60,444 nt of DNA from Verrucomicrobiales bacterium (GCA_029213195.1 JARGNI010000034.1:1-60444), one strand, 5' to 3'; numbered from the stretch's first letter, positions 44,541 to 52,895 are shown. A program made the numbers and translations. Notes: a model not told the origin generated them from the letters alone.

Positions 44541-44834
44541 ATGATAAAGAAACTTTTTGGTTGGATGGGCCGAGGATCGGCAAAAGACTCCTCACTCAAG
44601 GTCGGTGGAATCTTCGGAAAAATGACACCCGAAGCGATGTGCGAAATCGACCCGAAGTCGATGAATCGTTCGGAAATCAAGGATCGGCTTGCGATGCTCT
44701 ATCAAAGACACAACCAGGCCGCGAGCAGCCTCAATCCCGAGCTCCAGGACGAGGCCGAACACATGCTGAAAGCCATCGTCTTCTGCCGCCAGAAATATGT
44801 CGACCAGGCACCTTCTGTATCGGCGACGAAATAG
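44541..44834 (+). CDS. 97-aa protein in the FHA-Hsp70 operon
   Basis: A small, mostly helical protein of unknown family. The N-terminus (MIKKLFGWMGRGSAKDSS) is basic and could be an amphipathic membrane-contacting helix; the C-terminal part (IKDRLAMLYQRHNQAASSLNPELQDEAEHMLKAIVFCRQKYVDQ) forms two predicted helices. I find no J-domain (no HPD). It starts 23 nt after the Hsp70 stop, so it is likely the third gene of the operon. Its role, for example as co-chaperone or adaptor, is not known. Confidence 0.65.
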   Translation: MIKKLFGWMGRGSAKDSSLKVGGIFGKMTPEAMCEIDPKSMNRSEIKDRLAMLYQRHNQAASSLNPELQDEAEHMLKAIVFCRQKYVDQAPSVSATK

Positions 44835-44903
44835 GCACCGGAATCGAGGTCCGATTCCCTCTCGACAGGATTTTCGGGATCGCTAGCATATGGCCATAAC
44901 CCT

Positions 44904-45326
44904 ATGAAAGCACTCATTCAGAAAGTAGTTGATCCCGGCTCTCACGATCGGCTTTCCTCGATCGGTCTCCTCCTCCTTCGCGTTTTCCTCGGAGGGTTCA
45001 TGCTCTTCGCTCATGGGTGGCCCAAGCTCGCCGGATTTGCCGACAAGAGCGGTGGTTTTCCGGACCCCCTGGGCATTGGGAGTCCTGCCAGCCTCACCCT
45101 GGCCGTTTTTGCTGAAGTGCTCTGTGCTCTTGCCCTGATGCTGGGGTTATTGACTCGCGCCGTTGCGATTCCCCTTCTTATCACCATGGTGGTGGCAGCA
45201 TTTCTCGTCCATGCCGACGATCCCTTTCAAAAGAAAGAGTTCGCCCTGCTCTACGCCATTCCCTTTCTCAGCCTGATCTTCACCGGCGCAGGATCGTTCT
45301 CGGTCGACGCCAAGCTGAAGAAATAG
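44904..45326 (+). CDS. DoxX family membrane protein
   Basis: A 140-residue protein with four membrane helices: [58 protein letters not shown] and [16 protein letters not shown]. The pattern R-V-x-x-G-x-x-x-x-x-H-G-W-x-K with the cytoplasmic loop is typical of the DoxX/YphA family, whose functions include redox or quinone-linked roles in some species. It is 69 nt after the 97-aa gene on the same strand, and could be part of the same unit, but a promoter may lie between. It is convergent with acpH. Confidence 0.85.
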   Translation: MKALIQKVVDPGSHDRLSSIGLLLLRVFLGGFMLFAHGWPKLAGFADKSGGFPDPLGIGSPASLTLAVFAEVLCALALMLGLLTRAVAIPLLITMVVAAFLVHADDPFQKKEFALLYAIPFLSLIFTGAGSFSVDAKLKK

Positions 45327-45342
45327 CGAAGACGACAGGACG

Positions 45343-45975
45343 TCAGGGGAGCCTCCCTCTTCTTTGCTCATCTATCGAGGAGCTTTTCAGCGCCCTCCGG
45401 ATGCGGTCGACATACTGGATCAGGTCAGGATAAAACTGGAGAAAGTGCTCCTCCAACTGAGGGAGATGTTCCCGCAGGATGCGGGAAGTTTCAAAGATCG
45501 GCTCCAGGAAGGGAGCTCGCGAACGCACCCTGACGAGAGTTCGATCAATCCCCTCCAAGGTCGCATATTCCCGCAACCACTGCTGTTCTCTCATCTTTTG
45601 AAATGCGTGCCGGGCTTCCTCGGGCGCGAGACGCTGGATGGAAAGCAGTTCGCCCTCGACCCTCTCAAGAAAGGTCTCGAGGTCCTCGTTGGGAGAGAAC
45701 CGGGCCCAGTGGCGATGCAGGAAATAGTCGTAGTAGATATCCACGACGATCCCCGCAAATCGACGATATTCCTCAGGGAGGAGATCCCGACTGCGGTTCC
45801 ACATCTCATGTTGATCCGTATAGGCATCGACGTATCGATGCTCCATGATCCCCCGCCAGACCGCCTCGGAGAATCGATCATCCCAGGGATACCCTTTCAC
45901 GAAATCCCCAAGGAGATTCCCGAGACAGGACTCCGCTGTTGGCTCGGCGAGCTGGAGATGAGCAAGGAAATTCAT
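45343..45975 (-). CDS. acpH: Acyl carrier protein phosphodiesterase
   Basis: AcpH (DUF479) removes the phosphopantetheine prosthetic group from ACP. The 210-residue protein has the characteristic N-terminus MNFLAHLQLA, the GNLLGDFVKG block, and the HRYVDAYTD motif with metal-binding His and Asp residues, followed by DIYYDYFLHRHW. I chose the ATG at 45975 because longer frames are unrelated to the family. It is convergent with the DoxX gene (16 nt between stops) and divergent from the CE15 gene. Confidence 0.88.
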   Translation of the reverse strand: MNFLAHLQLAEPTAESCLGNLLGDFVKGYPWDDRFSEAVWRGIMEHRYVDAYTDQHEMWNRSRDLLPEEYRRFAGIVVDIYYDYFLHRHWARFSPNEDLETFLERVEGELLSIQRLAPEEARHAFQKMREQQWLREYATLEGIDRTLVRVRSRAPFLEPIFETSRILREHLPQLEEHFLQFYPDLIQYVDRIRRALKSSSIDEQRRGRLP

Positions 45976-46084
45976 GCTCTGGCAATGGCGTTCGGATTCG
46001 ATCCCTGCGCAAGTGCTCAGTTTCCCGAGGAGAGCCACGATTCTGCCATTGCCCCCAGGCTCCCTTTTCCGATACCGTCTTTCC

Positions 46085-47344
46085 ATGACGCGCTTCTTCC
46101 TGTCACTCCTTGCCATGACAACGCTGCCCCTCTCCGCCTACGAACCCATCTACGACGAGTCGGAGATCCCACCCTATGAACTCCCTCCCCTCCTCCAGTT
46201 TGAGAATGGAGACCCGGTGGAAAATGCCGAAGACTGGAAGAAGCGCCGAGCCGAACTGGTCGCGTTGTTCACAGACCAGGTCTACGGGAAGGCGCTGCTC
46301 CCGAAACCCAAGAAGCTGCGATTCGAAATCCGCACCCCCGAGTCACCATTTCTCGAAAATGGCGCTACGATGACCGAAGTTCGGATTTTGTTTTCCGAAA
46401 CCGAACCGAAGCCGTTTCTCGACCTGCTCCTCCTCAAGCCCAAGAGCGAAACGCCGACGCCTGCCATCCTGGCACTGAATTTTTCAGGGAACCACTCCAT
46501 CCATTCCAGCACCCAGATTTCCCTGACCGACTCCTGGATGAGAAGCCGAAAGGAAGAAAGAGAGAGCGGAGCGGTGGTCGACGATCGAGCCACGGACAAG
46601 GCACGCGGAGTGAAGGCCTCGCGCTGGCCCGTCGAGAAAATTCTCGAGAGCGGTGTCGCCCTCGCCACCTTCTACTATGGAGATGTCGATCCCGATTTCG
46701 ATGACGGATTCGAAAATGGAATTCATCCGCTCGCCGAAAAGCCCGGACCCGGAGACTGGGGATCCATCGCCGCCTGGGCATGGGGAGCAAGCCGGGCCCG
46801 GGACTACCTCGAGAAAGAGAGTGACCTCGATCAGGACCGCATCGCCATCATGGGCCACTCCCGTCTCGGAAAGACGGCTCTCTGGGCGGGAGCGCTCGAC
46901 GAGCGTTTCTCTCTCGTCATTTCCAACAACTCGGGTTGTGGAGGAGCCGCCCTCAGCCGACGCCGCTTCGGAGAGCGCGTGTCCCGCATCAACACCAGCT
47001 TTCCTCACTGGTTTTGCGACAACTTCCTGCAATACAACGAGAAAGAATCCGAACTCCCCGTCGATCAACACCAACTGATCGCCCTGATCGCCCCGCGAAT
47101 GGTCTACGTCGCCAGCGCCGAGGAAGACCGATGGGCGGACCCGAAAGGAGAATTTCTCGCCGCGCGAGAGGCCTCCCCTGCCTGGGAACTACTCGAGAAA
47201 AACGGCATCGAGGCGGAAGAGATGCCTGAAATCGGAAAACCCGCGGGTGACCGAGTGCGCTATCACATACGCGCAGGAAAACACGACGTGACCGACTACG
47301 ACTGGGAGCAATACCTGCGCGCGGTCAAGGAGAGCGGAAAATAG
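46085..47344 (+). CDS. Glucuronoyl esterase (CE15), exported
   Basis: CE15 enzymes cleave ester bonds between lignin and 4-O-methyl-glucuronic acid of xylan. The 419-residue protein starts with a signal peptide (MTRFFLSLLAMTTLPLSA). The nucleophile is in IMGHSRLGKTALWAGA (Ser of GHSRxGK), followed by the family blocks ISNNSGCGGAALSRR, INTSFPHWFCDNF, LPVDQHQLIALIAPRMVYVASAEEDRWADPKGEF, and the catalytic His in AGKHDVTDYDW near the C-terminus. Bacterial CE15 enzymes are common in Opitutus and relatives. It is divergent from acpH. Together with the sulfatase relic it suggests a polysaccharide degrader. Confidence 0.93.
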   Translation: MTRFFLSLLAMTTLPLSAYEPIYDESEIPPYELPPLLQFENGDPVENAEDWKKRRAELVALFTDQVYGKALLPKPKKLRFEIRTPESPFLENGATMTEVRILFSETEPKPFLDLLLLKPKSETPTPAILALNFSGNHSIHSSTQISLTDSWMRSRKEERESGAVVDDRATDKARGVKASRWPVEKILESGVALATFYYGDVDPDFDDGFENGIHPLAEKPGPGDWGSIAAWAWGASRARDYLEKESDLDQDRIAIMGHSRLGKTALWAGALDERFSLVISNNSGCGGAALSRRRFGERVSRINTSFPHWFCDNFLQYNEKESELPVDQHQLIALIAPRMVYVASAEEDRWADPKGEFLAAREASPAWELLEKNGIEAEEMPEIGKPAGDRVRYHIRAGKHDVTDYDWEQYLRAVKESGK

Positions 47345-47377
47345 CCCCCCTTGGTTGCAAGGCGGAGCCCTCAGGAT

Positions 47378-47914
47378 CTAGCGCCCGAAAAACGGGTTGT
47401 TGGCAGGTTGCACCGAACCATCCGGAAGCAGGATGTGGGCGCCATCTCCATGCATGTTGCCGCGCTCGATGGCCCATGGCTGACTCCAACGAAAAGGAGT
47501 TGCCGGCTTGTCGTCGAACTGGGTCACCACGTAGGAGCCGTAATATTTCTGCTTTTCTTCATTCCGGCGTCGCTCGATGGCTCGGTCTGCCGGGCAAACC
47601 CAGGCATCCTCGCTCAACCCGTAGGGCTTGGTGACCTCAACCCAGAACCCGTAGAATTCCTCTTCCGAGAAATCACCCTCTTTCCCAGCATCCATCTGCG
47701 GCCAATGCCCGACGTCGCTGTGATAGGCTTGCAAGCCCGAGTGGATCGCTCGCATGTGAGAGATGCATTGCACTCTCTTCGCCCGCTTTCGAAAGGTTTC
47801 GAGGATGGGAATCGTAAGTCCGACCAGCGCAATGACGATGCCAATCGCAACCAACAACTCCAGAATGGAATAACCTCCCAATCGTCGGGTCCCTGAGAAA
47901 GGGCCAGCCTTCAT
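47378..47914 (-). CDS. Type II secretion/type IV pseudopilin with H-X9-DG motif
   Basis: A 178-residue prepilin-like protein. The prepilin site is G14-Y15-S-I-L-E19-LLVAIGIVIALVG, with the conserved Glu at position +5 of the mature form. The globular part has CISHMRAIHSGLQAYHSDVGHWPQ, and the C-terminal stretch HGDGAHILLPDGSV is an H-X9-DG motif (His, nine residues, Asp-Gly), the signature of a PVC-specific pseudopilin group. It follows the 203-aa secreted protein gene on the same strand and could be part of an extracellular assembly. No pilus assembly gene is next to it. Confidence 0.85.
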   Translation of the reverse strand: MKAGPFSGTRRLGGYSILELLVAIGIVIALVGLTIPILETFRKRAKRVQCISHMRAIHSGLQAYHSDVGHWPQMDAGKEGDFSEEEFYGFWVEVTKPYGLSEDAWVCPADRAIERRRNEEKQKYYGSYVVTQFDDKPATPFRWSQPWAIERGNMHGDGAHILLPDGSVQPANNPFFGR

Positions 47915-47932
47915 ACGATCAGGAGGGGAGGC

Positions 47933-47952
47933 GGAGATCCCTCGGGATCTCC
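47933..47952 (-). repeat. 9-bp inverted repeat between secreted-protein and pseudopilin genes
   Basis: GGAGATCCC and GGGATCTCC form a perfect 9-bp stem with a 2-nt loop in the 55-base gap between two minus-strand genes. No T run follows, so it is not a clear terminator. It may be an mRNA processing or stability structure. Confidence 0.45.
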
Positions 47953-47969
47953 CTGGATCCGAGGCTGCG

Positions 47970-48581
47970 CTACAATCCTAGCAGGATGGAGTCGGAAACT
48001 TTCGATCCGAAAACCGTGATAGGCACTTCGCCAGCAACGGTTCCTGTGATGCCGGCAACGCCGAAAGCGGTGAAGGCCCGCTGGGAAGGCATGAACCCAC
48101 CGTAGGTAAATCCACCACTACCCGAGAGGGAACCCGTGTAAGCGAATTCAAGGGTGGTTGTTCCATCGCTTGTGCTCCCAACAGCAAAAACTGACCCCGA
48201 TGCGGTATTGACCGAGCCAAAGGTTCTTCCCGTGGCGTAAAAGTCACCCTGGAAGTAAAAAGTTGCCGTGGTCTGACTGCCATAGGCCCCGATGACCGCA
48301 TTACCGGAGGAGATCGAAGGAGTCGTAACAATAATTCCTGGAGGGAAAACCACGTTCGCCGGAGCGGTAGTCGCAGGAGTCCCGATACCAGGATAAACAT
48401 TTCCAATCGCGAATCTCGTGATGCCGACCAGGTTTGCACCGGTGGCGACACCTTCCCAGATTCCGTCCGAACCGCCTTGGCCTCCGTAAGAGTTGTTACT
48501 GAAAGGTCCCCCAATCCATGCCTGGGCAGAGAAGGAGGGCATGAGGCAAACGGCGCAGAAGATGGCGAACAGTTTTTTCAT
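47970..48581 (-). CDS. Secreted Gly/Ser/Thr-rich protein
   Basis: A 203-residue protein with a signal peptide (MKKLFAIFCAVCLMPSFSAQA). The mature part starts WIGGPFSNNSYGGQGGSDGIWEG, an opening I recall in exported verrucomicrobial proteins, and continues with Gly, Thr and Ser-rich beta-like sequence (SSGNAVIGAYGSQTTATFYFQGDFYATG). It has no PEP-CTERM tail. It precedes the pseudopilin gene on the same strand and is 108 nt from the PLP enzyme gene upstream. The function is not known. Confidence 0.65.
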   Translation of the reverse strand: MKKLFAIFCAVCLMPSFSAQAWIGGPFSNNSYGGQGGSDGIWEGVATGANLVGITRFAIGNVYPGIGTPATTAPANVVFPPGIIVTTPSISSGNAVIGAYGSQTTATFYFQGDFYATGRTFGSVNTASGSVFAVGSTSDGTTTLEFAYTGSLSGSGGFTYGGFMPSQRAFTAFGVAGITGTVAGEVPITVFGSKVSDSILLGL

Positions 48582-48689
48582 AAAAAGACTTCGATAGTTT
48601 TTAAAAGGAGAGCCGTTTTTCGGCTGGCCTGCAAGCAGGAAATTGAAAAATCGTTCCCAGATTGCTGCTAGTTTGTAGAAGCCACAAAA

Positions 48690-50189
48690 TCAAAGACTCG
48701 CAAAAGCGGTCTCCATGCGTTCTTCAAGGTCCTCAGGGTCCTCGAGACCGATCCAAAGCCGGAGAAGATTTCGGGGCGCCCCTCGCTCCGCGGCCCATTC
48801 CAATTCTCCGTAGTGCGCCAGCAGCGTATACGGGCAAGCGAGGGTGAAATCCGTTCCCAGACTGGGCCCCTTCGAGACTCGGAGCGCATCATAAAAGGAT
48901 CTGGCGGCAGGCTCGCCACCCGCCAGTTCGAATGAGAAGAGAGATCCATAGGAACCGTCGTCGCGTTTCACCTGGTCGTAAAATTCCCGGCAGTTCCCCG
49001 ATGGATGCCACAGGGATTGAACGGCGGGATGATCCCGGAACAGGGGCAGGATCGCCTCGGTGATCTCATCCGAAGCCCGCACACGCTCTTCGAAATGCCG
49101 CGAATTGTGCTCCAGCACATCGGCATCGCGCAGGAAGAGACGAGAACCTGATTCCGCAATGGGCAGTTCCTCGCGCAAAAAGTCCTCGTGGATTCCTCCC
49201 GGCTTCAGGATGACCGCCCCCGCAGCGACATCGCCGACGCCGGAAAAGGTTTTCGTAAGGCTAGTCGTCACGACATCAGCAAAACGGAAAGGATCGACGT
49301 TCACGGAGGAGGCAACGGTATCATCGACCACGAGCGGAATTTCCTTGTCCTGAACCAATTTCGAAATCCCGGCCAGGTCAGCCGTGCGCAGGAGCGGATT
49401 GCTCGGGATTTCGGTAAACACCGCAGCAGCATTCTCTCCCTGCCCCAGCCAGTCGCGAATCTCTTCCACGCCACCGGAACTGGTAATCGAAAAATCGACG
49501 ACACCTGCCCCGAACTGCTCCTGGACCTTGAACGAGTCCAGGTAAGGGAACTCGACCTGGATTGTCGGAGCTTCGATCCTGCCGGAAAGAATGCGATGAA
49601 CGGCGGCGACCGCGCCCATCCCGGAGGAGAAAAGAAAGACATCTTCCGCGGAGATTCCTTCATAGAAACTCGCGATTCGTTCCTTCAAAGTCGCCAAGGC
49701 AACGGCACCAGCCTTCTCGGCCGCTTCGGAAAGAGGAGCATCGGTCAATGCGCTCTCGGCGTGTCGGCTGCTGACGATCTCTCCGCTGTGCTGCCAGTAT
49801 TTCCAGGCAGACTCGTAGGCGGATTCCTCGAGAAGAAGCACGGTAAGTCCTTCCCACCCGTAGGACTCCAGGCGACAGGAGGCCCCACAACGACGCTTCA
49901 CATACTCCGCGGCGCGCCAGGCGGCGGCCAGGGAAGGGAAAACAATGGCCGTCTCTTCTTTCTTCGCAAACTCCTCCTGGGCTGCGAGGAAAAGCTCGGT
50001 GACAAAAGGATGAGGCACAAACCTGGGATAGCCACTCTCAAAGGTCTCGATGATCTCTTCCCGACCCTCCTCGTAGCCAATGACGTGATCCCACCGGGGA
50101 AGACAAACCGAGACAGCGTGATCACTGTCGGGGAGTGCCAGACCAAGGTCCTCCTCTTCGCAAAAGGGCTGGGTAAACGGGTCGCGCAT
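48690..50189 (-). CDS. Fungal-type cystathionine gamma-synthase-like PLP enzyme
   Basis: A 499-residue Cys/Met metabolism PLP enzyme with an N-terminal extension of about 130 residues. The N-terminal part (PDSDHAVSVCLPRWDHVIGYEEG ... GYPRFVPHPFVTEL) is the arrangement I recall from fungal STR2/MetB-type enzymes. The catalytic domain contains the PLP lysine in TTSLTKTFSGVGDVAAG and LVVDDTVAS. It would join homocysteine or cysteine with an activated homoserine. Its start at 50189 lies four bases after the stop of a second PLP enzyme, so the two are one operon. Substrate choice is inferred. Confidence 0.78.
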   Translation of the reverse strand: MRDPFTQPFCEEEDLGLALPDSDHAVSVCLPRWDHVIGYEEGREEIIETFESGYPRFVPHPFVTELFLAAQEEFAKKEETAIVFPSLAAAWRAAEYVKRRCGASCRLESYGWEGLTVLLLEESAYESAWKYWQHSGEIVSSRHAESALTDAPLSEAAEKAGAVALATLKERIASFYEGISAEDVFLFSSGMGAVAAVHRILSGRIEAPTIQVEFPYLDSFKVQEQFGAGVVDFSITSSGGVEEIRDWLGQGENAAAVFTEIPSNPLLRTADLAGISKLVQDKEIPLVVDDTVASSVNVDPFRFADVVTTSLTKTFSGVGDVAAGAVILKPGGIHEDFLREELPIAESGSRLFLRDADVLEHNSRHFEERVRASDEITEAILPLFRDHPAVQSLWHPSGNCREFYDQVKRDDGSYGSLFSFELAGGEPAARSFYDALRVSKGPSLGTDFTLACPYTLLAHYGELEWAAERGAPRNLLRLWIGLEDPEDLEERMETAFASL

Positions 50190-50193
50190 CGAT

Positions 50194-51348
50194 TCAAGAC
50201 TGCAAAGCCTGCCGGACATCTTCGATGAGATCCTCGACCGATTCGATCCCGACGGAAAACCGAACCAGCGAATCGGTGATCCCCACGGCTTCCCGTGTTT
50301 CCTTCGGCACACTGGCATGCGTCATCGAGGCAGGGTGGCAACAGAGCGACTCCACGCCGCCGAGGCTTTCGGCCTTGGGGAAGTAGCGGAGCGACTCCAC
50401 GATACGCAGGGTATCGTCGAGAGACCGACCAAAGTCGACCGTGACAATTCCCGACCCCCCGCTCATCTGGCGCTTCGCGATTTCAAACTGTGGGTGAGAT
50501 GGCAAGAACGGATACCGAACTGTCACCGCATCGGTTTCCTCTTCCAGAAAAGTTGCGAATCGCAGGGCATTCTCGCTGTGACGCTCCATCCGCAGGGACT
50601 CGGTCTTGGCGCCTCGCAGGGTGAGCCAGCAATCCATTGGCGAAGGCTGCAGGCCGAGCGCTTTCTGCGCAAAGATCATTTTCTCCTGCCACTCTTCCGA
50701 GGAAGTCGCGACCGCTCCGACAAGCGCATCAGAGTGACCGTTGGTGTACTTGGTCAGGGAGATCAGGGAAAGGTCCGCGCCGAGTTCCAAAGGACGCTGG
50801 AGGTAGCTGCTCGCGAAAGTGTTGTCGACAAGAAGAGGAGCCCCCGCCGCGTGGGCTGCCTCGGCAACGCGAGCGATGTCGAGAATCTTCAGGTTCGGGT
50901 TCGTCGGCGATTCGATCCAGACGAGAGCAGGCTGATGATCGGAAAGAGAGGCCAGGGATGCCTCCTCGGTAAAGTCGAGATATCGAATCTCAACGCCAAA
51001 CTTGGCAAAAACCTGGGCAAAGAGTCGAAAGGTGCAGCCGTAGATATTCTCCTCGGCTACGACGACGTCGCCGCTCTTCAAGGTCGAAACCACGGCCGTG
51101 ATGGCCGAAACGCCACTGCCAAAGCAGGTCGCAAACTCCCCGCCCTCGAGGCTGGCGACGGTGCGATCGAGGAGTCGGAAATTCGGATTCCCGGATCGGG
51201 TGTAGTCGAAACCATTGGGATTTCCGTATTCAAAGGTGGAGGTCAACCAGACCGGTGGAGTCACCGCGCCGGTTTCTCCCACGAAATCCCGACCCGAATG
51301 TATCGCCCGAGTTTCGAATCCTTCTCCCCCTGTTTCGCTTTTGCTCAT
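50194..51348 (-). CDS. metB: Cystathionine gamma-synthase/lyase (MetB/MetC-type)
   Basis: A 384-residue PLP enzyme of the Cys/Met metabolism family. Motifs are YTRSGNPNFRLLDRTVASLEGGE (phosphate contacts), LVDNTFASSYLQRPLELGADLSLISLTKYTNGHSDALVGA with the Schiff-base lysine, and the C-terminal GGVESLCCHPASMTHA and RFSVGIESVEDLIEDV. The start is the ATG at 51348 with a rare clear Shine-Dalgarno (GGAGA) six bases before it; an upstream TTG would add five residues only. The shared inverted repeat ends 12 bases before the start. It heads an operon with the fungal-type paralogue. It could act as gamma-synthase, O-acetylhomoserine sulfhydrylase or lyase. Confidence 0.88.
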   Translation of the reverse strand: MSKSETGGEGFETRAIHSGRDFVGETGAVTPPVWLTSTFEYGNPNGFDYTRSGNPNFRLLDRTVASLEGGEFATCFGSGVSAITAVVSTLKSGDVVVAEENIYGCTFRLFAQVFAKFGVEIRYLDFTEEASLASLSDHQPALVWIESPTNPNLKILDIARVAEAAHAAGAPLLVDNTFASSYLQRPLELGADLSLISLTKYTNGHSDALVGAVATSSEEWQEKMIFAQKALGLQPSPMDCWLTLRGAKTESLRMERHSENALRFATFLEEETDAVTVRYPFLPSHPQFEIAKRQMSGGSGIVTVDFGRSLDDTLRIVESLRYFPKAESLGGVESLCCHPASMTHASVPKETREAVGITDSLVRFSVGIESVEDLIEDVRQALQS

Positions 51349-51360
51349 TCTTCTCCGAAT

Positions 51361-51393
51361 CAACAGGGTTCAGTCAGACAGTCAACCCTGTTG
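51361..51393 (-). promoter_or_regulatory. Inverted repeat upstream of metB, shared with metH
   Basis: On the minus strand CAACAGGGTT and AACCCTGTTG form a perfect 10-bp stem with a 13-base loop, ending 12 bases before the metB start and four bases before its Shine-Dalgarno. The sense sequence begins CAACAGGGTTGA, has 12 variable bases and ends ACCCTGTT, exactly the layout found before metH. This shared element is most likely a methionine-related regulatory site (RNA hairpin or repressor operator). Confidence 0.7.
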
Positions 51394-51464
51394 CGTGTCA
51401 TCGTGGCGGAACGATGCCGATTCGTTTCTTGCCTGATCCCCCCACTTTTTGCCAACTTCTCCCC

Positions 51465-51959
51465 GTGAACTTCGGAAATCTACCGACCCCTCCGATCCTC
51501 TTCCGCCAATTCGAACGCGGGGAGATCAGTCGTGAAGAACTGCACGCCACCATGGCGCTGCACGCCCGCGGACTCATCACCGAGATGGAAGAGGAGTATG
51601 AAAATCCAAAAACCTCCTATCTTGAACGTCTCCGCAATTTCGCCGCGGCTCGTCGCTTGATCCGGAGACACGGAGGTCCGCTGATCCGGGAGGTCTTTTC
51701 CACGCTCGGGCGCATCGAGGATTTCCCTCCCGCCCAACTCCTTTGGAATGCCGGTCACAGCGATGTGCCGCTGCATTGTTTTTTCCGAAGCCGGTTCGAG
51801 CCGGTTTTTCGAGTCAAGTCGATGGACGTGCAGCCGATGGAAATCACCCTCGCCATCGAGTATGGCCCGCATGAGAAAAACCAGACGATCCGGGAAAAGA
51901 TCCTGCTGAAACGAGACGGTCGCCTCCAGCTGCATCTTTCCGAACGGAATCCGGGCTAG
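51465..51959 (+). CDS. Conserved small protein of unknown function
   Basis: A 164-residue cytoplasmic protein that I recognise only as a conserved Opitutia family. The start GTG at 51465 gives MNFGNLPTPPILFRQFERGEISREELHATMALHARGLITEMEEE, the conserved beginning; an ATG at 51414 would add 17 residues. The first half is helical with acidic residues, the second half (EPVFRVKSMDVQPMEITLAIEYG) is strand-rich. It is divergent from metB and shares the region with the inverted repeat. It is convergent with the DUF3037 gene. Confidence 0.6.
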   Translation: MNFGNLPTPPILFRQFERGEISREELHATMALHARGLITEMEEEYENPKTSYLERLRNFAAARRLIRRHGGPLIREVFSTLGRIEDFPPAQLLWNAGHSDVPLHCFFRSRFEPVFRVKSMDVQPMEITLAIEYGPHEKNQTIREKILLKRDGRLQLHLSERNPG

Positions 51960-51962
51960 TCC

Positions 51963-52886
51963 TCAGCTTGTCAGCTTGAGCTCGCGTTGCTCTTCGATAC
52001 GGGCAAATTCGAGAATTTTCGAATCGTCTCCCACTTCGAGGACCTCGGCCCCAACCTTGAGGAGTCCATCGCAGATCTCGTTCGCCGCGTCACGCCCCTC
52101 GGGATCGGTCGCTTTCTTGACCACAAACAGGAACCGATCCGGCAGGCAATCGACCCGCTCGAGACGACGGATCTTGGCAAGCCATTCATCGCCGTGAGTG
52201 TAGATTTTCGTCGGCGTGGATTGCGCCAGGTTCAGTGGCTTGATCGCCTTCTCGGGAACGTCAGAGCCTTTCGGAGTGAACGCCAGCGGGATGCCGACAT
52301 GGTAGGCATCCGTCCCAACCCAGGGCGCCTCCTTGTAGAGGCGATCGAGACGATCGGCATGAAGAAGACGCTTGATGTCCCGAGTCAGCTTCTTCTCCTC
52401 GTAGTCGACCGGCGTCAGGTTCCAGTGCTCGACATAGCGTCGATAGAGTTCCTCGACACAGGTGGCGACATCATGGGTCAGTCGGGTCCCACGGGAGGCG
52501 AAAAAGAAAGGCGACCCCTGCGGAGCGGTGAGCTGACGGAAAAGATCGATATCCCCCTCGGGAACGAAGAGATCGGACTGGGCGGGATGATTTTTCCCGG
52601 CCTGGCGGGAATCGTCTGCCCAGAGATTGGTTTCAATCGACAGGGCCGAAAGTTCGCTCTCGAGGCGCCTGATCCCATTCTTGAAGATGGAGAGATCCAG
52701 TTCCGGGAAACATGCCGTGATCCGCTTGGTCCGTTGTGGCGAGATCAGCTTGTAGGCGAGATAGCGACTCTTCGCTTCGACTACGAGCAGGCCCACATTC
52801 ACAAATTCGCCCAGCTCGTGATAAGGCCGAAATCCGATCGCGGCAAAGTTCACGACGAGGTTTTTCTCTGGCTCTTCCTCACTCAT
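51963..52886 (-). CDS. DUF3037 protein, partner of the HipA-like kinase
   Basis: A 307-residue cytoplasmic protein with the DUF3037 layout: FAAIGFRPYHELGEFVNVGLLVVEAKSRYLAYKLI at the N-terminus (Gly-Phe-x-x-Val-x-x-Gly-Leu motif), followed by helical regions and an extended C-terminus with alternating basic and acidic residues. DUF3037 genes are typically found beside HipA-like kinase genes, as here (nine bases downstream of the kinase stop). The joint function is not known; a toxin-antitoxin, stress or defence role has been proposed for the kinase side only by relation to HipA. Confidence 0.75.
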   Translation of the reverse strand: MSEEEPEKNLVVNFAAIGFRPYHELGEFVNVGLLVVEAKSRYLAYKLISPQRTKRITACFPELDLSIFKNGIRRLESELSALSIETNLWADDSRQAGKNHPAQSDLFVPEGDIDLFRQLTAPQGSPFFFASRGTRLTHDVATCVEELYRRYVEHWNLTPVDYEEKKLTRDIKRLLHADRLDRLYKEAPWVGTDAYHVGIPLAFTPKGSDVPEKAIKPLNLAQSTPTKIYTHGDEWLAKIRRLERVDCLPDRFLFVVKKATDPEGRDAANEICDGLLKVGAEVLEVGDDSKILEFARIEEQRELKLTS

Positions 52887-52895
52887 ACCACTGGT

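Noticed and set aside
47933-47952. The 9-bp inverted repeat as an intrinsic terminator
   Set aside because: No T run follows on either strand; it is listed only as an inverted repeat.
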